Shown: piece after piece, positions 1-9,054 of the stretch | Position numbering within the stretch: the first letter of the stretch is position 1 | Layout of the letters: each line of letters opens with the position of its first letter | Translations under genes and position numbers: made by a program | Assembly (NCBI RefSeq): GCF_024112395.2 | Contig: NZ_CP078013.2 | Coordinates: 5,518,001-5,582,000 of the forward strand | Reading direction: 5' to 3' | DNA: 64,000 nt | From: Pseudomonas pergaminensis | Lineage (GTDB): Bacteria; Pseudomonadota; Gammaproteobacteria; Pseudomonadales; Pseudomonadaceae | The notes under the pieces: model-generated | Told to the model about the DNA's origin: nothing | Seen by the model: only the letters and a program-made list of their open reading frames with translations | Databases searched by the model: none

Positions 1-564
1 GCCCAGGCCCTGGACCAGGTAGGCGCCACGGTTGAGTTGTTCATCGCGTGCAGGATCCGGCTTGAAGGGTTGTTTGTCGAGGAAGACAAAATTCCACAAC
101 GCCAGTCCCCAGCGCTGGTTGAACGGGAAGCCCATGTCCGCCTCGAGATTGGCCTGCTGCACTGGCTCGACGCCTTGCATCAGATAGGCGTACAGCGCGC
201 GCATGTCGGTTTCATTCATCTTGGCGTAAGACGGGTACGGCATCGCCGGGTACAGGTTCATGCCCGTCGGCGTCACGCCTTCGCGCATGACGCGGTCGAA
301 CTCTTCGAAGGTGTAGGCGCCAATCCCTGTCTCTCGGTCCGGCGTGATATTGCTCGAATAGATCGTGCCCATCGGCGTGCTCAGCTCCAGGCCACCGGCC
401 ATCACCTTGCCTTGCTTGGCCGTGTGGCAGGCTACGCAGTCGCCCAGTTGCGCGACGTATTTGCCCTGCTCGATCAGCGAAGCGTCGGGAACGTTGGCGT
501 GCAGGGGAAGAGACAGGCAAAGCGTCGCCCCCAGCAAGGCCAGGCGAGAAAGGGAAAGCGCCAT
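1..564 (-). CDS. c-type cytochrome, probable membrane-dehydrogenase cytochrome subunit (3' part cut by window edge)
   Basis: Only the first 188 residues are in the window; the frame is open to base 1. The ATG at 564 is followed by a signal peptide (MALSLSRLALLGATLCLSLP, then ending near HAN), so the protein is exported. A haem c site CVACH lies around residue 45 and is followed by ITPDRETGIG and a YPSYAKM segment. These are typical of the cytochrome subunits of gluconate, sorbitol or alcohol dehydrogenases, which usually carry three haems and pass electrons to ubiquinone. Only the first haem site is visible. The dehydrogenase partner should lie beyond the left edge. The family call is firm; the substrate is unknown. 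Confidence 0.85.
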   Translation of the reverse strand, partial: MALSLSRLALLGATLCLSLPLHANVPDASLIEQGKYVAQLGDCVACHTAKQGKVMAGGLELSTPMGTIYSSNITPDRETGIGAYTFEEFDRVMREGVTPTGMNLYPAMPYPSYAKMNETDMRALYAYLMQGVEPVQQANLEADMGFPFNQRWGLALWNFVFLDKQPFKPDPARDEQLNRGAYLVQGLG

Positions 565-763
565 CGCATTAGTCCTTTAATAACCTGGCGTGGGGCGGTC
601 CCCTCGGCGCAGGTCAGTGGTCGTTTTTATGGGTTCATCAGGCCTCTGTGTTGTAACGGTTTTGTGGGCGGGGAGTGTTGATGTGAGTCAGGGGCAAATC
701 GCTGGACAAAGGCGTCAGTACTCAACGACTATCCGCCATCTCCCCTCTGCACGGACGCACACC

Positions 764-1267
764 ATGCTCGACATCCTCCAAGGCACGCCCATTTGGGTCT
801 ACGCCATTTACCTGTGGATTTGCTACTACGGCATCAAGGCCTGCCTGGGTGGACGCGAAAATCGCTGCTCGCTGGTGATCCTGCCGGTGGTGCTGGTGGT
901 GTGGTCGTTGATGTCCTTGGCGCCTTCAATCTTGTCGAGCGGTGCGTGGGTCGCAGGCGCAGTGCTGGGCAGCCTGGTGGGGATGGTGCTGTTCAACGTT
1001 GAAGGGGCGCGGCTGGATGCCAATGGCGAGACCCTGGTATTGCCGGGCACCTGGAAACCCCTGCTGATCTCGCAACTGTTCTTTGCGGTGAAGTACTACT
1101 TCGGTTACCAGCAAGCCGTGCATCCGCTGCTGCTGAGCACGCCGACGATGTTGATGGCAGTTGGCGGCGTATCGGGGTTTACCGTAGGTCTGTTTTGCGG
1201 ACGAGCCGTGCGGCTGCAGCGGGCGCTGACGGCGTTGCGTCGGGATAAGGGCATTGTGCTGCCTTGA
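764..1267 (+). CDS. small multi-pass membrane protein of unknown function
   Basis: A 167-residue protein starting at ATG 764; the longer open frame upstream has no ribosome site and poor coding character. It has about four hydrophobic segments: near residues 8-24 (WVYAIYLWICYYGIKA), 36-56, 63-80 and 125-150. The tail RALTALRRDKGIVLP is basic. The layout resembles small bacterial DUF-type inner-membrane proteins that open with LQGTPIWVY-like sequence (DUF6622-like), but I cannot assign a function. It stands alone, divergent from the cytochrome gene. Confidence 0.6.
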   Translation: MLDILQGTPIWVYAIYLWICYYGIKACLGGRENRCSLVILPVVLVVWSLMSLAPSILSSGAWVAGAVLGSLVGMVLFNVEGARLDANGETLVLPGTWKPLLISQLFFAVKYYFGYQQAVHPLLLSTPTMLMAVGGVSGFTVGLFCGRAVRLQRALTALRRDKGIVLP

Positions 1268-1336
1268 CCTGACCTCCCTCCCCCCTGAAAATGCCCGACG
1301 TTTTTTGTCCTCGTTTACTGAAGTAGTGAAATTTCA

Positions 1337-2056
1337 ATGTCCGATTCTTACACCGAAAAATCCGCCCCCGAAGAATCCGTAGCCGCGTTGCAATCCAAAG
1401 CCGAATACGAAAACGCCATCAATCTTTCACAGCATCTGCCAGCGGCCAAGATCATCAGCGAGATGGTGCTGGACGCGTTCCACACCTCCAAGGAAAGCGA
1501 CCAGATCCGCGAACTGCGCGTGGCCATCCGCCAGGCCCACGATGCCTTCGACGACGACAAGGCCTACGACTTGATGGGCCAGCTCAAGCAACTCAAGGAC
1601 GCCGAGGCCGCCGACAACGCCGCCCTGGAGAACCTGAGCAGTCAGTTTTCCATCAGCCGCATCCTCTCCAGCTTCAAGGACGACCCCGAATTCCAGGAGT
1701 TGGTCTACGGCCTGGCATTGAAAGTGCTGAACCAGAGCCACCAGGCCATCAGCAACCCAAGCGCTGGCAAGAGCAAGGCGTCACGGCCCAAGAAAGAAGC
1801 CGAGGTGTTTGTGATCAGCAAGGATGGCATCAGCGTCACCCTGCCGCTGCGCACGCCGCGCTCCAAGCTGAACGTTGACCGTGAGGCGTTCGAGTTCCTG
1901 GGGTTCAGCTTTGTGGGTGAAGGGGATGAAGCGGAGCTTGCGGTTGAGAGCTTTGTGGATAACGCCGGCGCCGAGCAGCCGCTGAGCCGCAAGAGCGTGA
2001 TCACTGCGCTGCAGCAGCAGACCGCATTTGATGGGTACAGCATCGCGCAGCAGTAA
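1337..2056 (+). CDS. hypothetical cytosolic protein (239 aa)
   Basis: The protein is soluble and acidic, with no signal peptide or membrane segment. Residues 20-150 are rich in Ala, Leu, charged residues and Gln and look helical, possibly coiled-coil (IRELRVAIRQAHDAFDDDKA, LKQLKDAEAADNAALENL). A basic linker KSKASRPKKEAE near 150-160 joins a C-terminal segment with alternating strands (VFVISKDGISVTLPLRTPR). I do not recognise a family. The codon bias fits a real Pseudomonas gene. It is followed closely by a REP pair that may end the transcript. Confidence 0.6.
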   Translation: MSDSYTEKSAPEESVAALQSKAEYENAINLSQHLPAAKIISEMVLDAFHTSKESDQIRELRVAIRQAHDAFDDDKAYDLMGQLKQLKDAEAADNAALENLSSQFSISRILSSFKDDPEFQELVYGLALKVLNQSHQAISNPSAGKSKASRPKKEAEVFVISKDGISVTLPLRTPRSKLNVDREAFEFLGFSFVGEGDEAELAVESFVDNAGAEQPLSRKSVITALQQQTAFDGYSIAQQ

Positions 2057-2082
2057 CCCAAGGCAAGCGACACCGCAGAATC

Positions 2083-2175
2083 AAATGTGGGAGCTGGCTT
2101 ACGTGCGATAGCATCACCTCGGTCTCATTGATATACCGAGGCGTCTGCATCGCAGGCAAGTCAGCTCCCACATTT
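2083..2175. repeat. REP inverted pair (REPIN-like)
   Basis: A left arm reading AAATGTGGGAGCTGGCTTAC is matched by the inverted right arm ending CAGCTCCCACATTT. The arms are separated by a variable, less conserved core. The left arm is slightly degenerate (TTACGTGCGAT instead of TTGCCTGCGAT). It lies between two convergent genes. Confidence 0.9.
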
Positions 2176-2188
2176 GTTTTGCATCGGT

Positions 2189-3283
2189 TTAACCCGCGCG
2201 TTCGACTTGTGCCGCAAACACCTCCCGAAACCGCGCCATCTCCCGCTTGTTCCCCACCGTCACCCGTACCCACTGCGGCCAGTTTTTAAACACACGGCCG
2301 ATCATCACGCCTTGAGCTGCCAGTTTCTCGATCACCTGCTCCGCCGGTTGCTTCACGTCGATCATGAAACAGTTGGCCTGTGACGCCGTGCAGGTGAACC
2401 CACGCCCTTTCAGCCAGGCCACGGTCTCATCGCGCAGTTGCTGATTGAGCGCCTTTCGTTGCGGCAGCAGTTTGACGTCCTCAAGGCTGGCAAGGCCGCC
2501 GAGCAAGGTGGAGCCCGCCGGCACGTTGTCGCCGCCAAACACGGCCAGTTGCTCCAACAACGCCGGGTGGCCGATCGCCAGGCCCAGTCGAGCGCCGGCC
2601 AGGCCGTAGATTTTCGAGAAGGTGCGCAACACCAGCAGGTCGTCGTGATCCTTGACCCAACTGACGACGCTGGGCACATCGGCGAAGTCGATGTAGGCCT
2701 CGTCCACCACCAGCACACTGCCCTTGGGTTTGTTCGCCAGGGCGTGGCGGATGGCCTCAATCGGGGTGACGGTGCCAGTGGGGTTGTTGGGGTTGCACAG
2801 GTAGAACATGCCGGCCTGGGGATCGGCAGCGAGCATGGCCGGGATATCGTGGGCGTGGTCGGCGTCGAGGCTGACTTCCTTTACCGGCGCCTTGTTCGAT
2901 TCGGCGGCCTGGCGCGGCACTTCGTAGGACGGCGTGGGCATTACCAGGCCACGGGTCTCGCTGGTAAACGCCAGTACTGCGTAGCGCAGGGCGGCCATGG
3001 AGCCTGCGAACACAGCCACCTGTTCCTCGGCAATGCCTTGCTGCTGGGCAAATAACCCGGCCAGCGCGTACATATGTTTGTAAGGGTAACGCCCGGACGT
3101 GGCGATTCCCTGCTGCATTGCCTCACGGGCGGCCCGTGAGGGCCCGTAAGGGCTTTCGTTGTAGTTGAGCAGCACCTTGTCAGGTTGGGCCGGCGGCGGG
3201 CTGGCAACGGCCCAATCGAGGCGCCCCAGCAATGGCAGGGCTGCGCCAAGGGCGAGAAGTGACCGGCGACTGACGCTGACCAT
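2189..3283 (-). CDS. ptaA: Tat-exported PLP-dependent aminotransferase, PtaA-like
   Basis: A fold-type I aminotransferase of the HisC-like family, 364 residues. It keeps the family motifs NYNESPYGPS (substrate arm), NPNNPTG, DEAYIDF and the PLP-lysine region FSKIYGLAGARLG. Unlike HisC it opens with a twin-arginine leader, SRRSLLALGAALPLLG, ending around VAS. It should therefore be folded with its cofactor and exported to the periplasm. PtaA of P. fluorescens is a periplasmic Tat-dependent transaminase that converts the glutamate on the pyoverdine chromophore to alpha-ketoglutarate; this is the best match I know. ATG 3283 is chosen because AAGGAG sits just upstream and the Tat motif directly follows. 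It stands alone, with no pyoverdine genes nearby. A different periplasmic substrate cannot be excluded. Confidence 0.75.
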   Translation of the reverse strand: MVSVSRRSLLALGAALPLLGRLDWAVASPPPAQPDKVLLNYNESPYGPSRAAREAMQQGIATSGRYPYKHMYALAGLFAQQQGIAEEQVAVFAGSMAALRYAVLAFTSETRGLVMPTPSYEVPRQAAESNKAPVKEVSLDADHAHDIPAMLAADPQAGMFYLCNPNNPTGTVTPIEAIRHALANKPKGSVLVVDEAYIDFADVPSVVSWVKDHDDLLVLRTFSKIYGLAGARLGLAIGHPALLEQLAVFGGDNVPAGSTLLGGLASLEDVKLLPQRKALNQQLRDETVAWLKGRGFTCTASQANCFMIDVKQPAEQVIEKLAAQGVMIGRVFKNWPQWVRVTVGNKREMARFREVFAAQVERAG

Positions 3284-3376
3284 AGAGCTACTCCTTGTAG
3301 ACGGGTAATGGATTCGCACAACGCGTACAGAGGGGTATGACGAGAAAAACACCCGCAGATTTAAAACCACTCCCAA

Positions 3377-3414
3377 GAAAAAGCCCCGCGCGTCTCTCGA
3401 CGGCGGGGCTTTTT
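3377..3414 (-). terminator. rho-independent terminator of the cyo operon
   Basis: AAAAAGCCCCGC pairs with GCGGGGCTTTTT around a short loop, 15 bases after the cyoE stop. The U tract is correctly placed for the minus strand; the flanking A run would also allow some forward termination. Confidence 0.85.
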
Positions 3415-3428
3415 CACTGCGGGACCAC

Positions 3429-4316
3429 TCAGTGAGCGTAGGTCAGCAACAGCTCTTTCGGCACTTGGAAATCCAGGGACATCATCACGCTGAGCGCGGT
3501 GATGGTGAAAATCGAGAACACGAACAGCTTGCGCGCCCAAACGGTGTCGTCCACCGCCTTGTAGCCGGTCCAGGCCATGTACAACCAGTACATGCCCATG
3601 GCAGCGGCGACGGCGAGGTAGCTCATGCCGGCGTAGCCACTGAAGGTCAACATCAAGGTCGCCACGAGGAAGGCCAGGATGTACAGCAGGATGTGTTTCT
3701 TGGCGACCTGGATGCCACGTTTTACCGGCAAGACCGGAATCGAAGCAGCCAGGTAGTCATTGAAGCGGAAAATCGCGATGGCGTACGAGTGCGGCATCTG
3801 CCACAGGCTGAACATCACCAGTAGCGTCAGCGCGGCCATGTCGAAGCTATTGGTCACAGCCACATAACCAATCACCGGCGGCATCGCCCCCGACAGACTG
3901 CCCACCAGCGTGCCGTGCACCGACTTGCGCTTGAGGTACAGGCTGTAGAGGCCGACGTAGATGACAAAGCCGATCACGGCAAACAGCGCCGCCAGCGGGT
4001 TGGCCACCTTGTACAACAACGCCACACCGGCAACACCCAGGACGGTCGCATAGATCAGTGCCAGTTTCAGGGAAATGAGGCCCTGGACCAGCACACGATT
4101 CTTGGTGCGCTCCATCTTGATATCGATGTCACGGTCGATGCAGTTGTTGAACACACAACCGGAAGCTACCACCAGGGAAGTGCCGATCATCGCAGCCAGG
4201 AAGATGGCCAGATCGACATGTCCCTTGGAGGCCAGGAAGAAACCGCCCGCCACAGAAAGCACGTTACCGAAAATGATCCCCGGTTTGGTGATTTGGATAA
4301 AGTGCTTAAGCGACAT
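3429..4316 (-). CDS. cyoE: protohaem IX farnesyltransferase (haem O synthase)
   Basis: A UbiA-superfamily integral membrane enzyme that adds a farnesyl group to haem B, giving the haem O needed by the bo3 oxidase. Its 295 residues are the normal family length. The prenyl-diphosphate site [20 protein letters not shown] lies near residues 58-77 and holds the Asp pairs that bind magnesium. A second Asp-containing loop, [15 protein letters not shown], is near 184. About nine hydrophobic helices are visible. It is the last gene of cyoABCDE, 11 bases after cyoD, and is followed by a terminator. Confidence 0.95.
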   Translation of the reverse strand: MSLKHFIQITKPGIIFGNVLSVAGGFFLASKGHVDLAIFLAAMIGTSLVVASGCVFNNCIDRDIDIKMERTKNRVLVQGLISLKLALIYATVLGVAGVALLYKVANPLAALFAVIGFVIYVGLYSLYLKRKSVHGTLVGSLSGAMPPVIGYVAVTNSFDMAALTLLVMFSLWQMPHSYAIAIFRFNDYLAASIPVLPVKRGIQVAKKHILLYILAFLVATLMLTFSGYAGMSYLAVAAAMGMYWLYMAWTGYKAVDDTVWARKLFVFSIFTITALSVMMSLDFQVPKELLLTYAH

Positions 4317-4327
4317 CGGGTCTTACC

Positions 4328-4669
4328 TCACTTCGCCATCATGAACGTATGGATGCTGAACATGATCCATATCGACAGGCCAACCAGCAGTACGATTACG
4401 ATCCCAGCGAACACGAATGCAACCACGTTGTCGCGCTGTTCCTTGGAACGATCCAGGTGCAGGAAGTACACCAGGTGAACCAGAACCTGAATCACCGCGA
4501 ATGCCAGCACGATCATCAAGGTGATCGACTTAGGCAGGGTCGGGTACATCACCAGACCGAACGGGATGAGCGTCAGGATTACCGACAGGATGAAGCCGAT
4601 GGCGTACGACTTAACGCTGCCGTGGCTTGCATCATGGCTGTCATGGTCATGGGAGTGTGCATTAGCCAT
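4328..4669 (-). CDS. cyoD: cytochrome bo3 ubiquinol oxidase subunit IV
   Basis: A 113-residue small subunit with a His/Asp-rich N terminus (NAHSHDHDSHDASHG) followed by three membrane helices (FILSVILTLIPFGLVMYP, LMIVLAFAVIQVLVHLVYF, VVAFVFAGIVIVLLVGLSIW). This is the normal CyoD architecture; the subunit helps copper-site assembly and stability. Its start codon overlaps the cyoC stop as TAATG, so translation is probably coupled. Confidence 0.95.
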   Translation of the reverse strand: MANAHSHDHDSHDASHGSVKSYAIGFILSVILTLIPFGLVMYPTLPKSITLMIVLAFAVIQVLVHLVYFLHLDRSKEQRDNVVAFVFAGIVIVLLVGLSIWIMFSIHTFMMAK

Positions 4670-5295
4670 TACAGAGTCCCCATCAGGTAAACAACGGTGA
4701 AGACGCAGATCCAGACCACGTCCAGGAAGTGCCAGAACAGGCTCAGGCAGCTCAGGCGAGTCTTGTTGGTGTTGGTCAGGCCGTGTTTATTGACCTGATA
4801 CATCATCACCGCCATCCACAGCAGGCCAGCCGTTACGTGCAGACCGTGGGTACCTACCAGCGTGAAGAACGCGGACAGGAAGCCGGAACGGTGCGGGCCG
4901 TAGCCTTCGGAGATCAGCAGGTGGAACTCGTTGATCTCCATGCCGATGAAGCCCAGGCCGAACAGGAAGGTCAGTGCCAACCAGCTCAGTACGCCTTTCT
5001 TGTTGCCCTTGTAGAAGGCCAACATGGCGAAGCCGTAGGTGATCGAACTGAACAACAGCAAGGCGGTTTCGCCGAGCACGTAAGGCAGTTCGAAGATGTC
5101 GTGGCCCGATGGGCCACCCGCTACGTTGTTTACCAGCACCGCGTACACCGCGAAGATCGACGCAAACAAGATGCAGTCGGTCATCAGGTAGAGCCAGAAA
5201 CCGAAAACGGTCATCGGCCCCGAGTCGTGGTGATGGTCATCGTGCCCATGGTCATCGACATGGGCGTGTCCAGCATTGGTCACTAAGTTCGACAT
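4669..5295 (-). CDS. cyoC: cytochrome bo3 ubiquinol oxidase subunit III
   Basis: A 208-residue haem-copper oxidase subunit III with a His-rich cytosolic N terminus ([17 protein letters not shown]) and five hydrophobic helices. It includes the conserved [20 protein letters not shown] loop and [10 protein letters not shown] near the C terminus. It lacks metal centres and stabilises subunit I. Only three bases separate it from the cyoB stop, in keeping with co-translation in the operon. Confidence 0.95.
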   Translation of the reverse strand: MSNLVTNAGHAHVDDHGHDDHHHDSGPMTVFGFWLYLMTDCILFASIFAVYAVLVNNVAGGPSGHDIFELPYVLGETALLLFSSITYGFAMLAFYKGNKKGVLSWLALTFLFGLGFIGMEINEFHLLISEGYGPHRSGFLSAFFTLVGTHGLHVTAGLLWMAVMMYQVNKHGLTNTNKTRLSCLSLFWHFLDVVWICVFTVVYLMGTL

Positions 5296-5298
5296 GGT

Positions 5299-7317
5299 TT
5301 AAGCCTGTTCCAACGAGGTTTCTACACGGTTGGCCGGGATTTTCTTCTCGGCGACCAGGCGAGCGTGTTGCTCGGCTTCGATGCGTTCGATCGTCTCGAC
5401 CGGCACCATGTAGCCTTGATCATCACGTGCAGCGTGGACAATGAAGTAGCCGATGGTGCCCACCAGGCTCGCGATTGCCAGCCACCAGATGTGCCAGATC
5501 ATCGCGAAACCGAACACGGTCAACAGCGCGCCCATCACCACGCCAGTGGCGGTGTTGTTCGGCATGTGGATCGGTTCGTAGTGCTTAGGACGCTGGTACG
5601 CAGTACCGTCTTCCTTGGCTTCGGTGAACGCATCAATGGTGTTCGCAGTAGGGATCACGGCGAAGTTGTAGAACGGCGGTGGCGACGAAGTCGACCATTC
5701 CAGGGTGTGGCCATTCCATGGGTCACCGGATTCGCAAGCGTTCTGCTTACGGTCACGGACACTCACGTACAGCTGGATCAGCTGGCAGGCGATACCCACA
5801 GCGATCATCACCGCACCGAACATGGCGACGTACAGGTACGGCACCCACTCAGGGTTGGTAGTAGCGTTCAGACGACGGGTCATGCCCATGAAGCCCAACG
5901 CGTAGAGCGGCATGAACGCGACGAAGAAGCCCGAGATCCAGAACCAGAATGCAGCCTTGCCCCAGCCTTCGTGCAGCTTGAAGCCGAACGCTTTCGGGAA
6001 GTAGAAGCTGAAACCAGCGATGTAACCGAATACAGCACCACCGATGATCACGTTGTGGAAGTGAGCGATCACGAACAGGCTGTTGTGCAGTACGAAGTCA
6101 GCACCCGGGATGGCCAGCAGTACGCCGGTCATGCCGCCGATGGCGAAGGTCACCATGAAGCCCAGGGTCCACAGGACCTGGCTGGTCATGCGCAGACGAC
6201 CGTGGTAGATGGTGAACAGCCAGTTGAATAGCTTCACCCCCGTCGGGATGGAAATCAGCATCGTCGCCAGGCCGAAGAAGGCGTTGACACTGGCACCCGA
6301 ACCCATGGTGAAGAAGTGGTGCAGCCACACCATGAAGCCCAGTACCGAGATTGCGCCCGATGCGTAAACCATCGAGTGGTGACCGAACAGGCGCTTGCCG
6401 GTAAAGGTCGAGATCACTTCGGAGAAGATACCGAACGCTGGCAGGATCAGGATGTACACCTCAGGGTGACCCCATGCCCAGAACAGGTTCACGTACATCA
6501 TTGGATTACCACCAAGCTCGTTGGTGAAAATGTGGAAATCCAGGTAACGGTCAAGCGACAGCAGCGCCATGGTAGCGGCCAGGATCGGGAACGAAGCCAC
6601 GATCAGGACGTTGGCCCAGGTGCAGGTCCAGGTGAAGATCGGCATGTCCATCAGTTTCATGCCAGGGGCGCGCATTTTCAGGACGGTGGCCAGGAAGTTG
6701 ACCCCCGTCAATGTCGTCCCGAGTCCTGATAACTGTAGCGCCCAGATGTAGTAGTCCACACCCACGCCAGGGCTGTATTGCAGGCCCGACAATGGCGGAT
6801 ACGCAACCCAACCGGTCTTGGCGAATTCGCCGACGCCCAGGGACACGTTGATCAGCACCACGCCGGAAACCAGCAGCCAGAAGCTCAGGGAGTTCAGGAA
6901 CGGGTAGGCAACGTCACGGGCACCAATCTGCAGCGGCAAGGCAAGGTTCATCAGGCCGGTGAAGAATGGCATCGCCATGAAGATGATCATGATCACACCG
7001 TGAGCGGTGAAGATCTGGTCATAGTGTTCAGGTGGCAGGTAGCCAGGCGAACCCTCGGTGGCCATGGCCAACTGGGTACGCATCATGATGGCGTCGGCAA
7101 AACCACGCAGCAGCATGACCATGGCAACGATGACGTACATGACGCCGATTTTCTTGTGGTCGACCGAAGTCAGCCACTCGGTCCACAGGTAGGTCCACTT
7201 CTTGAAATAAGTGATTGCTGCAAACAGTGCCAGACCACCCAGCGCGATCATGGCGATGGTCACCATCACGATCGGCTCGTGGAACGGGACCGCATCCCAA
7301 CTTAATTTACCAAACAT
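5299..7317 (-). CDS. cyoB: cytochrome bo3 ubiquinol oxidase subunit I (catalytic)
   Basis: The catalytic haem-copper oxidase subunit, 672 residues, which reduces oxygen to water with electrons from ubiquinol and pumps protons. Visible metal ligands are the low-spin haem His in FTAHGVIMI, the CuB His and cross-linked Tyr in [13 protein letters not shown], the His pair in WLHHFFTMG, and the haem ligands in [11 protein letters not shown]. The N-terminal helix extension and the long C-terminal region (two further helices) are typical of CyoB rather than cytochrome c oxidase CoxA. It starts 3 bases after the cyoA stop. Confidence 0.97.
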   Translation of the reverse strand: MFGKLSWDAVPFHEPIVMVTIAMIALGGLALFAAITYFKKWTYLWTEWLTSVDHKKIGVMYVIVAMVMLLRGFADAIMMRTQLAMATEGSPGYLPPEHYDQIFTAHGVIMIIFMAMPFFTGLMNLALPLQIGARDVAYPFLNSLSFWLLVSGVVLINVSLGVGEFAKTGWVAYPPLSGLQYSPGVGVDYYIWALQLSGLGTTLTGVNFLATVLKMRAPGMKLMDMPIFTWTCTWANVLIVASFPILAATMALLSLDRYLDFHIFTNELGGNPMMYVNLFWAWGHPEVYILILPAFGIFSEVISTFTGKRLFGHHSMVYASGAISVLGFMVWLHHFFTMGSGASVNAFFGLATMLISIPTGVKLFNWLFTIYHGRLRMTSQVLWTLGFMVTFAIGGMTGVLLAIPGADFVLHNSLFVIAHFHNVIIGGAVFGYIAGFSFYFPKAFGFKLHEGWGKAAFWFWISGFFVAFMPLYALGFMGMTRRLNATTNPEWVPYLYVAMFGAVMIAVGIACQLIQLYVSVRDRKQNACESGDPWNGHTLEWSTSSPPPFYNFAVIPTANTIDAFTEAKEDGTAYQRPKHYEPIHMPNNTATGVVMGALLTVFGFAMIWHIWWLAIASLVGTIGYFIVHAARDDQGYMVPVETIERIEAEQHARLVAEKKIPANRVETSLEQA

Positions 7318-7320
7318 CGT

Positions 7321-8262
7321 TTACTCCTCTGCCCCAGCAGTTGAATGCGAGCCCGTGTCAGAACCTTCAACCGCGGCCACTTCTTTCTTCTCGTGCTTGA
7401 CCGGCTTGCCTGGCTTCATACCTTCGTACTTGTCGACGATTTTCTGAAACAGGTTCGGCTCATACGTGGAGTACAGAGCGACTGGGTTGTTTTGGCTTGG
7501 TTTGGTCAGGGCGTCGTATTCAGCTTGATCAAGCTGTTTAGGTGCGGCCTTGACTTCGGCTACCCAGGCGTTGAAACCTTCCTGGCTCGTCGAGATCGCT
7601 TTGAATTTCATGCCGGTGAAGCCAGCGCCGCTGTAGTTCGCGGAGATGCCTTCCATTTCAGCTTTTTCGTTGGCGATCAGGTGCAGGCGGGTCTGCATGC
7701 CTGCCATCGCGTAGATCTGGCCGCCCAGGGCTGGGATGAAGAACGAGTTCATCACGGCGTCGGAGGTGATCCGGAAGTTAAGCGGGGTGTTCTCTGGGAA
7801 CTGGATTTCGTTGACGGTGGCGATACCCAGGTCCGGGTAGATGAACAGCCACTTCCAGTCCAGCGCGACCACTTCGATGTTGATCGGCTTGACGTCGGAT
7901 TCCAGCGGACGGTACGGGTCCAGCTCGTGGGTCGACTTATAGGTGATGTAACCCAGGGCGATGATGATGAGGATCGGGACCAGCCACACCGCGATTTCGA
8001 TCTTGGTGGAGTGCGACCACTTCGGCGCGTAGGTCGCGCTGGTGTTCGACGCGCGGTATTTCCAGGCGAAGGCGAAGGTCATGATGATCACAGGGACCAC
8101 GACCAGCAGCATCAGCAGGGTGGCGGTGATGATCAGGTTTCGTTGATCCAGACCGATCTGTCCTTTCGGGTCCATCAAGGTCCACTTGCAGCCTCCCAGC
8201 ATTAACATCATGCCAAGCAGCGGCAAAAAGCCTAGTAATCGGGGGTACCTGTTTTTACTCAT
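7321..8262 (-). CDS. cyoA: cytochrome bo3 ubiquinol oxidase subunit II
   Basis: A 313-residue lipoprotein subunit. Signal and lipobox LGMMLMLGGC end near residue 22, so the mature N-terminal Cys is probably acylated. Two membrane helices precede a periplasmic cupredoxin domain (VVALDWKWLFIYPDLGIATVN region). The CuA ligands of cytochrome c oxidases are absent, as expected for a quinol oxidase. A COX-aromatic-rich tail with KHEKKEVAAVEG follows. ATG 8262 is preferred to the upstream in-frame codons because GAGGT lies upstream and the signal peptide begins immediately. It is the first gene of the operon. Confidence 0.95.
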   Translation of the reverse strand: MSKNRYPRLLGFLPLLGMMLMLGGCKWTLMDPKGQIGLDQRNLIITATLLMLLVVVPVIIMTFAFAWKYRASNTSATYAPKWSHSTKIEIAVWLVPILIIIALGYITYKSTHELDPYRPLESDVKPINIEVVALDWKWLFIYPDLGIATVNEIQFPENTPLNFRITSDAVMNSFFIPALGGQIYAMAGMQTRLHLIANEKAEMEGISANYSGAGFTGMKFKAISTSQEGFNAWVAEVKAAPKQLDQAEYDALTKPSQNNPVALYSTYEPNLFQKIVDKYEGMKPGKPVKHEKKEVAAVEGSDTGSHSTAGAEE

Positions 8263-9002
8263 CTCACGACCTCTAAAGCAGCTTGCGCAATGCAGTTGGG
8301 TTTTGATCGCCAACACTTCACCCTGCCAAGGGTTGGCATTTCTCTTCGATTGAATAAGAGCCTGCCCATCACGCCAAAAGGGGGCGTTTCACGGACCTGC
8401 GGTGAGTTCTTATTCGATTTCGTGGTTAAAGGCCTTGTTACAGACCAATTCCATTTGGTGCGGATAGTTGAAAGGCTGCCGGAACCTTGGGGTCGCACAG
8501 AGCCATCCATCTGCCCCTCGACCGCTCCAGTGCTCAAATATTGAACAGCACAGGACATTCAGTGCGGGCGATTGTAGTTAGCTAGCGATGTATAAACCAT
8601 GTCTTATAAAGAAATAATTTTTATCGATTACAGCAATAATCCTTCACCATTATTGCAACGGTTCGCGATCTTATCGCGTTCGATTCTCAACAAAAACCAC
8701 AAAAATTGCCGTGTTATAGGGCAATCCACCGCAGTCCTTACAGCCTGTAAGGGCATGCCAAACCGATGCAACCCCCCATAAAACAAGGCATTCGGACATC
8801 ACAGATTCGCTGGCGCGGCGCGAGGTTCACAGACTCGCCAGAACGACGAACTGACAGCACATCTTGGTCATCCGATGCAAATTTAAGCGGCCGTTCGGCG
8901 GGTCAGAATCGTCCTGCGACGGCTTCCGTGTGACAACATGTCGCACGCTGCGCACACCCAAAATTGCCCCGCGTCACGTTCCGTTCACAAATCCCTACAA
9001 GC
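8263..9002. other. long gene-free leader upstream of the cyo operon
   Basis: About 740 bases between the dsbB terminator and cyoA. It is clearly more AT-rich than the flanking genes around 8580-8720. I see no credible gene: the only short forward frame (8599-8781) has no ribosome site or coding bias. It probably holds the cyo promoter and regulatory sites. I found no clean ANR box (TTGAT-N4-ATCAA). Confidence 0.6.
8633..8656. promoter_or_regulatory. perfect inverted repeat in the cyo leader
   Basis: GCAATAAT and ATTATTGC form an exact 8-base inverted repeat with an 8-base spacer (CCTTCACC), inside the AT-rich part of the cyo leader about 370 bases before cyoA. It could bind a dimeric regulator; which one is not evident. 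It does not match the standard Fur or ANR boxes. Confidence 0.4.
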
Positions 9003-9044
9003 AAAAACGCCCCGGCCTTCATTCAGGAAGGACCGGGGCGTTTG
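9003..9044 (-). terminator. terminator after dsbB
   Basis: A strong GC hairpin (AACGCCCCGGCCTTC pairing with GAAGGACCGGGGCGTT) followed on the minus strand by a U-rich tail, ending 11 bases beyond the dsbB stop. Confidence 0.85.
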
Positions 9045-9054
9045 CGCGATCGGC

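Noticed and set aside
590..763. Longer N terminus for the small membrane protein ending at 1267
   Set aside because: The extension has no Shine-Dalgarno match and non-coding composition; the membrane-protein-like sequence starts at ATG 764.
7321..7960. CuA site in the cyoA product (cytochrome c oxidase rather than quinol oxidase)
   Set aside because: The Cys and His ligands of CuA are missing and the operon carries cyoD and cyoE, as expected for a quinol oxidase.
8300..8320. TTGATCGCCAACA as an ANR box in the cyo leader
   Set aside because: The right half does not match ATCAA; only one half-site fits.
8599..8781. Small forward frame in the cyo leader
   Set aside because: No ribosome site, AT-biased and poor codon use; the start region is just part of the AT-rich leader.
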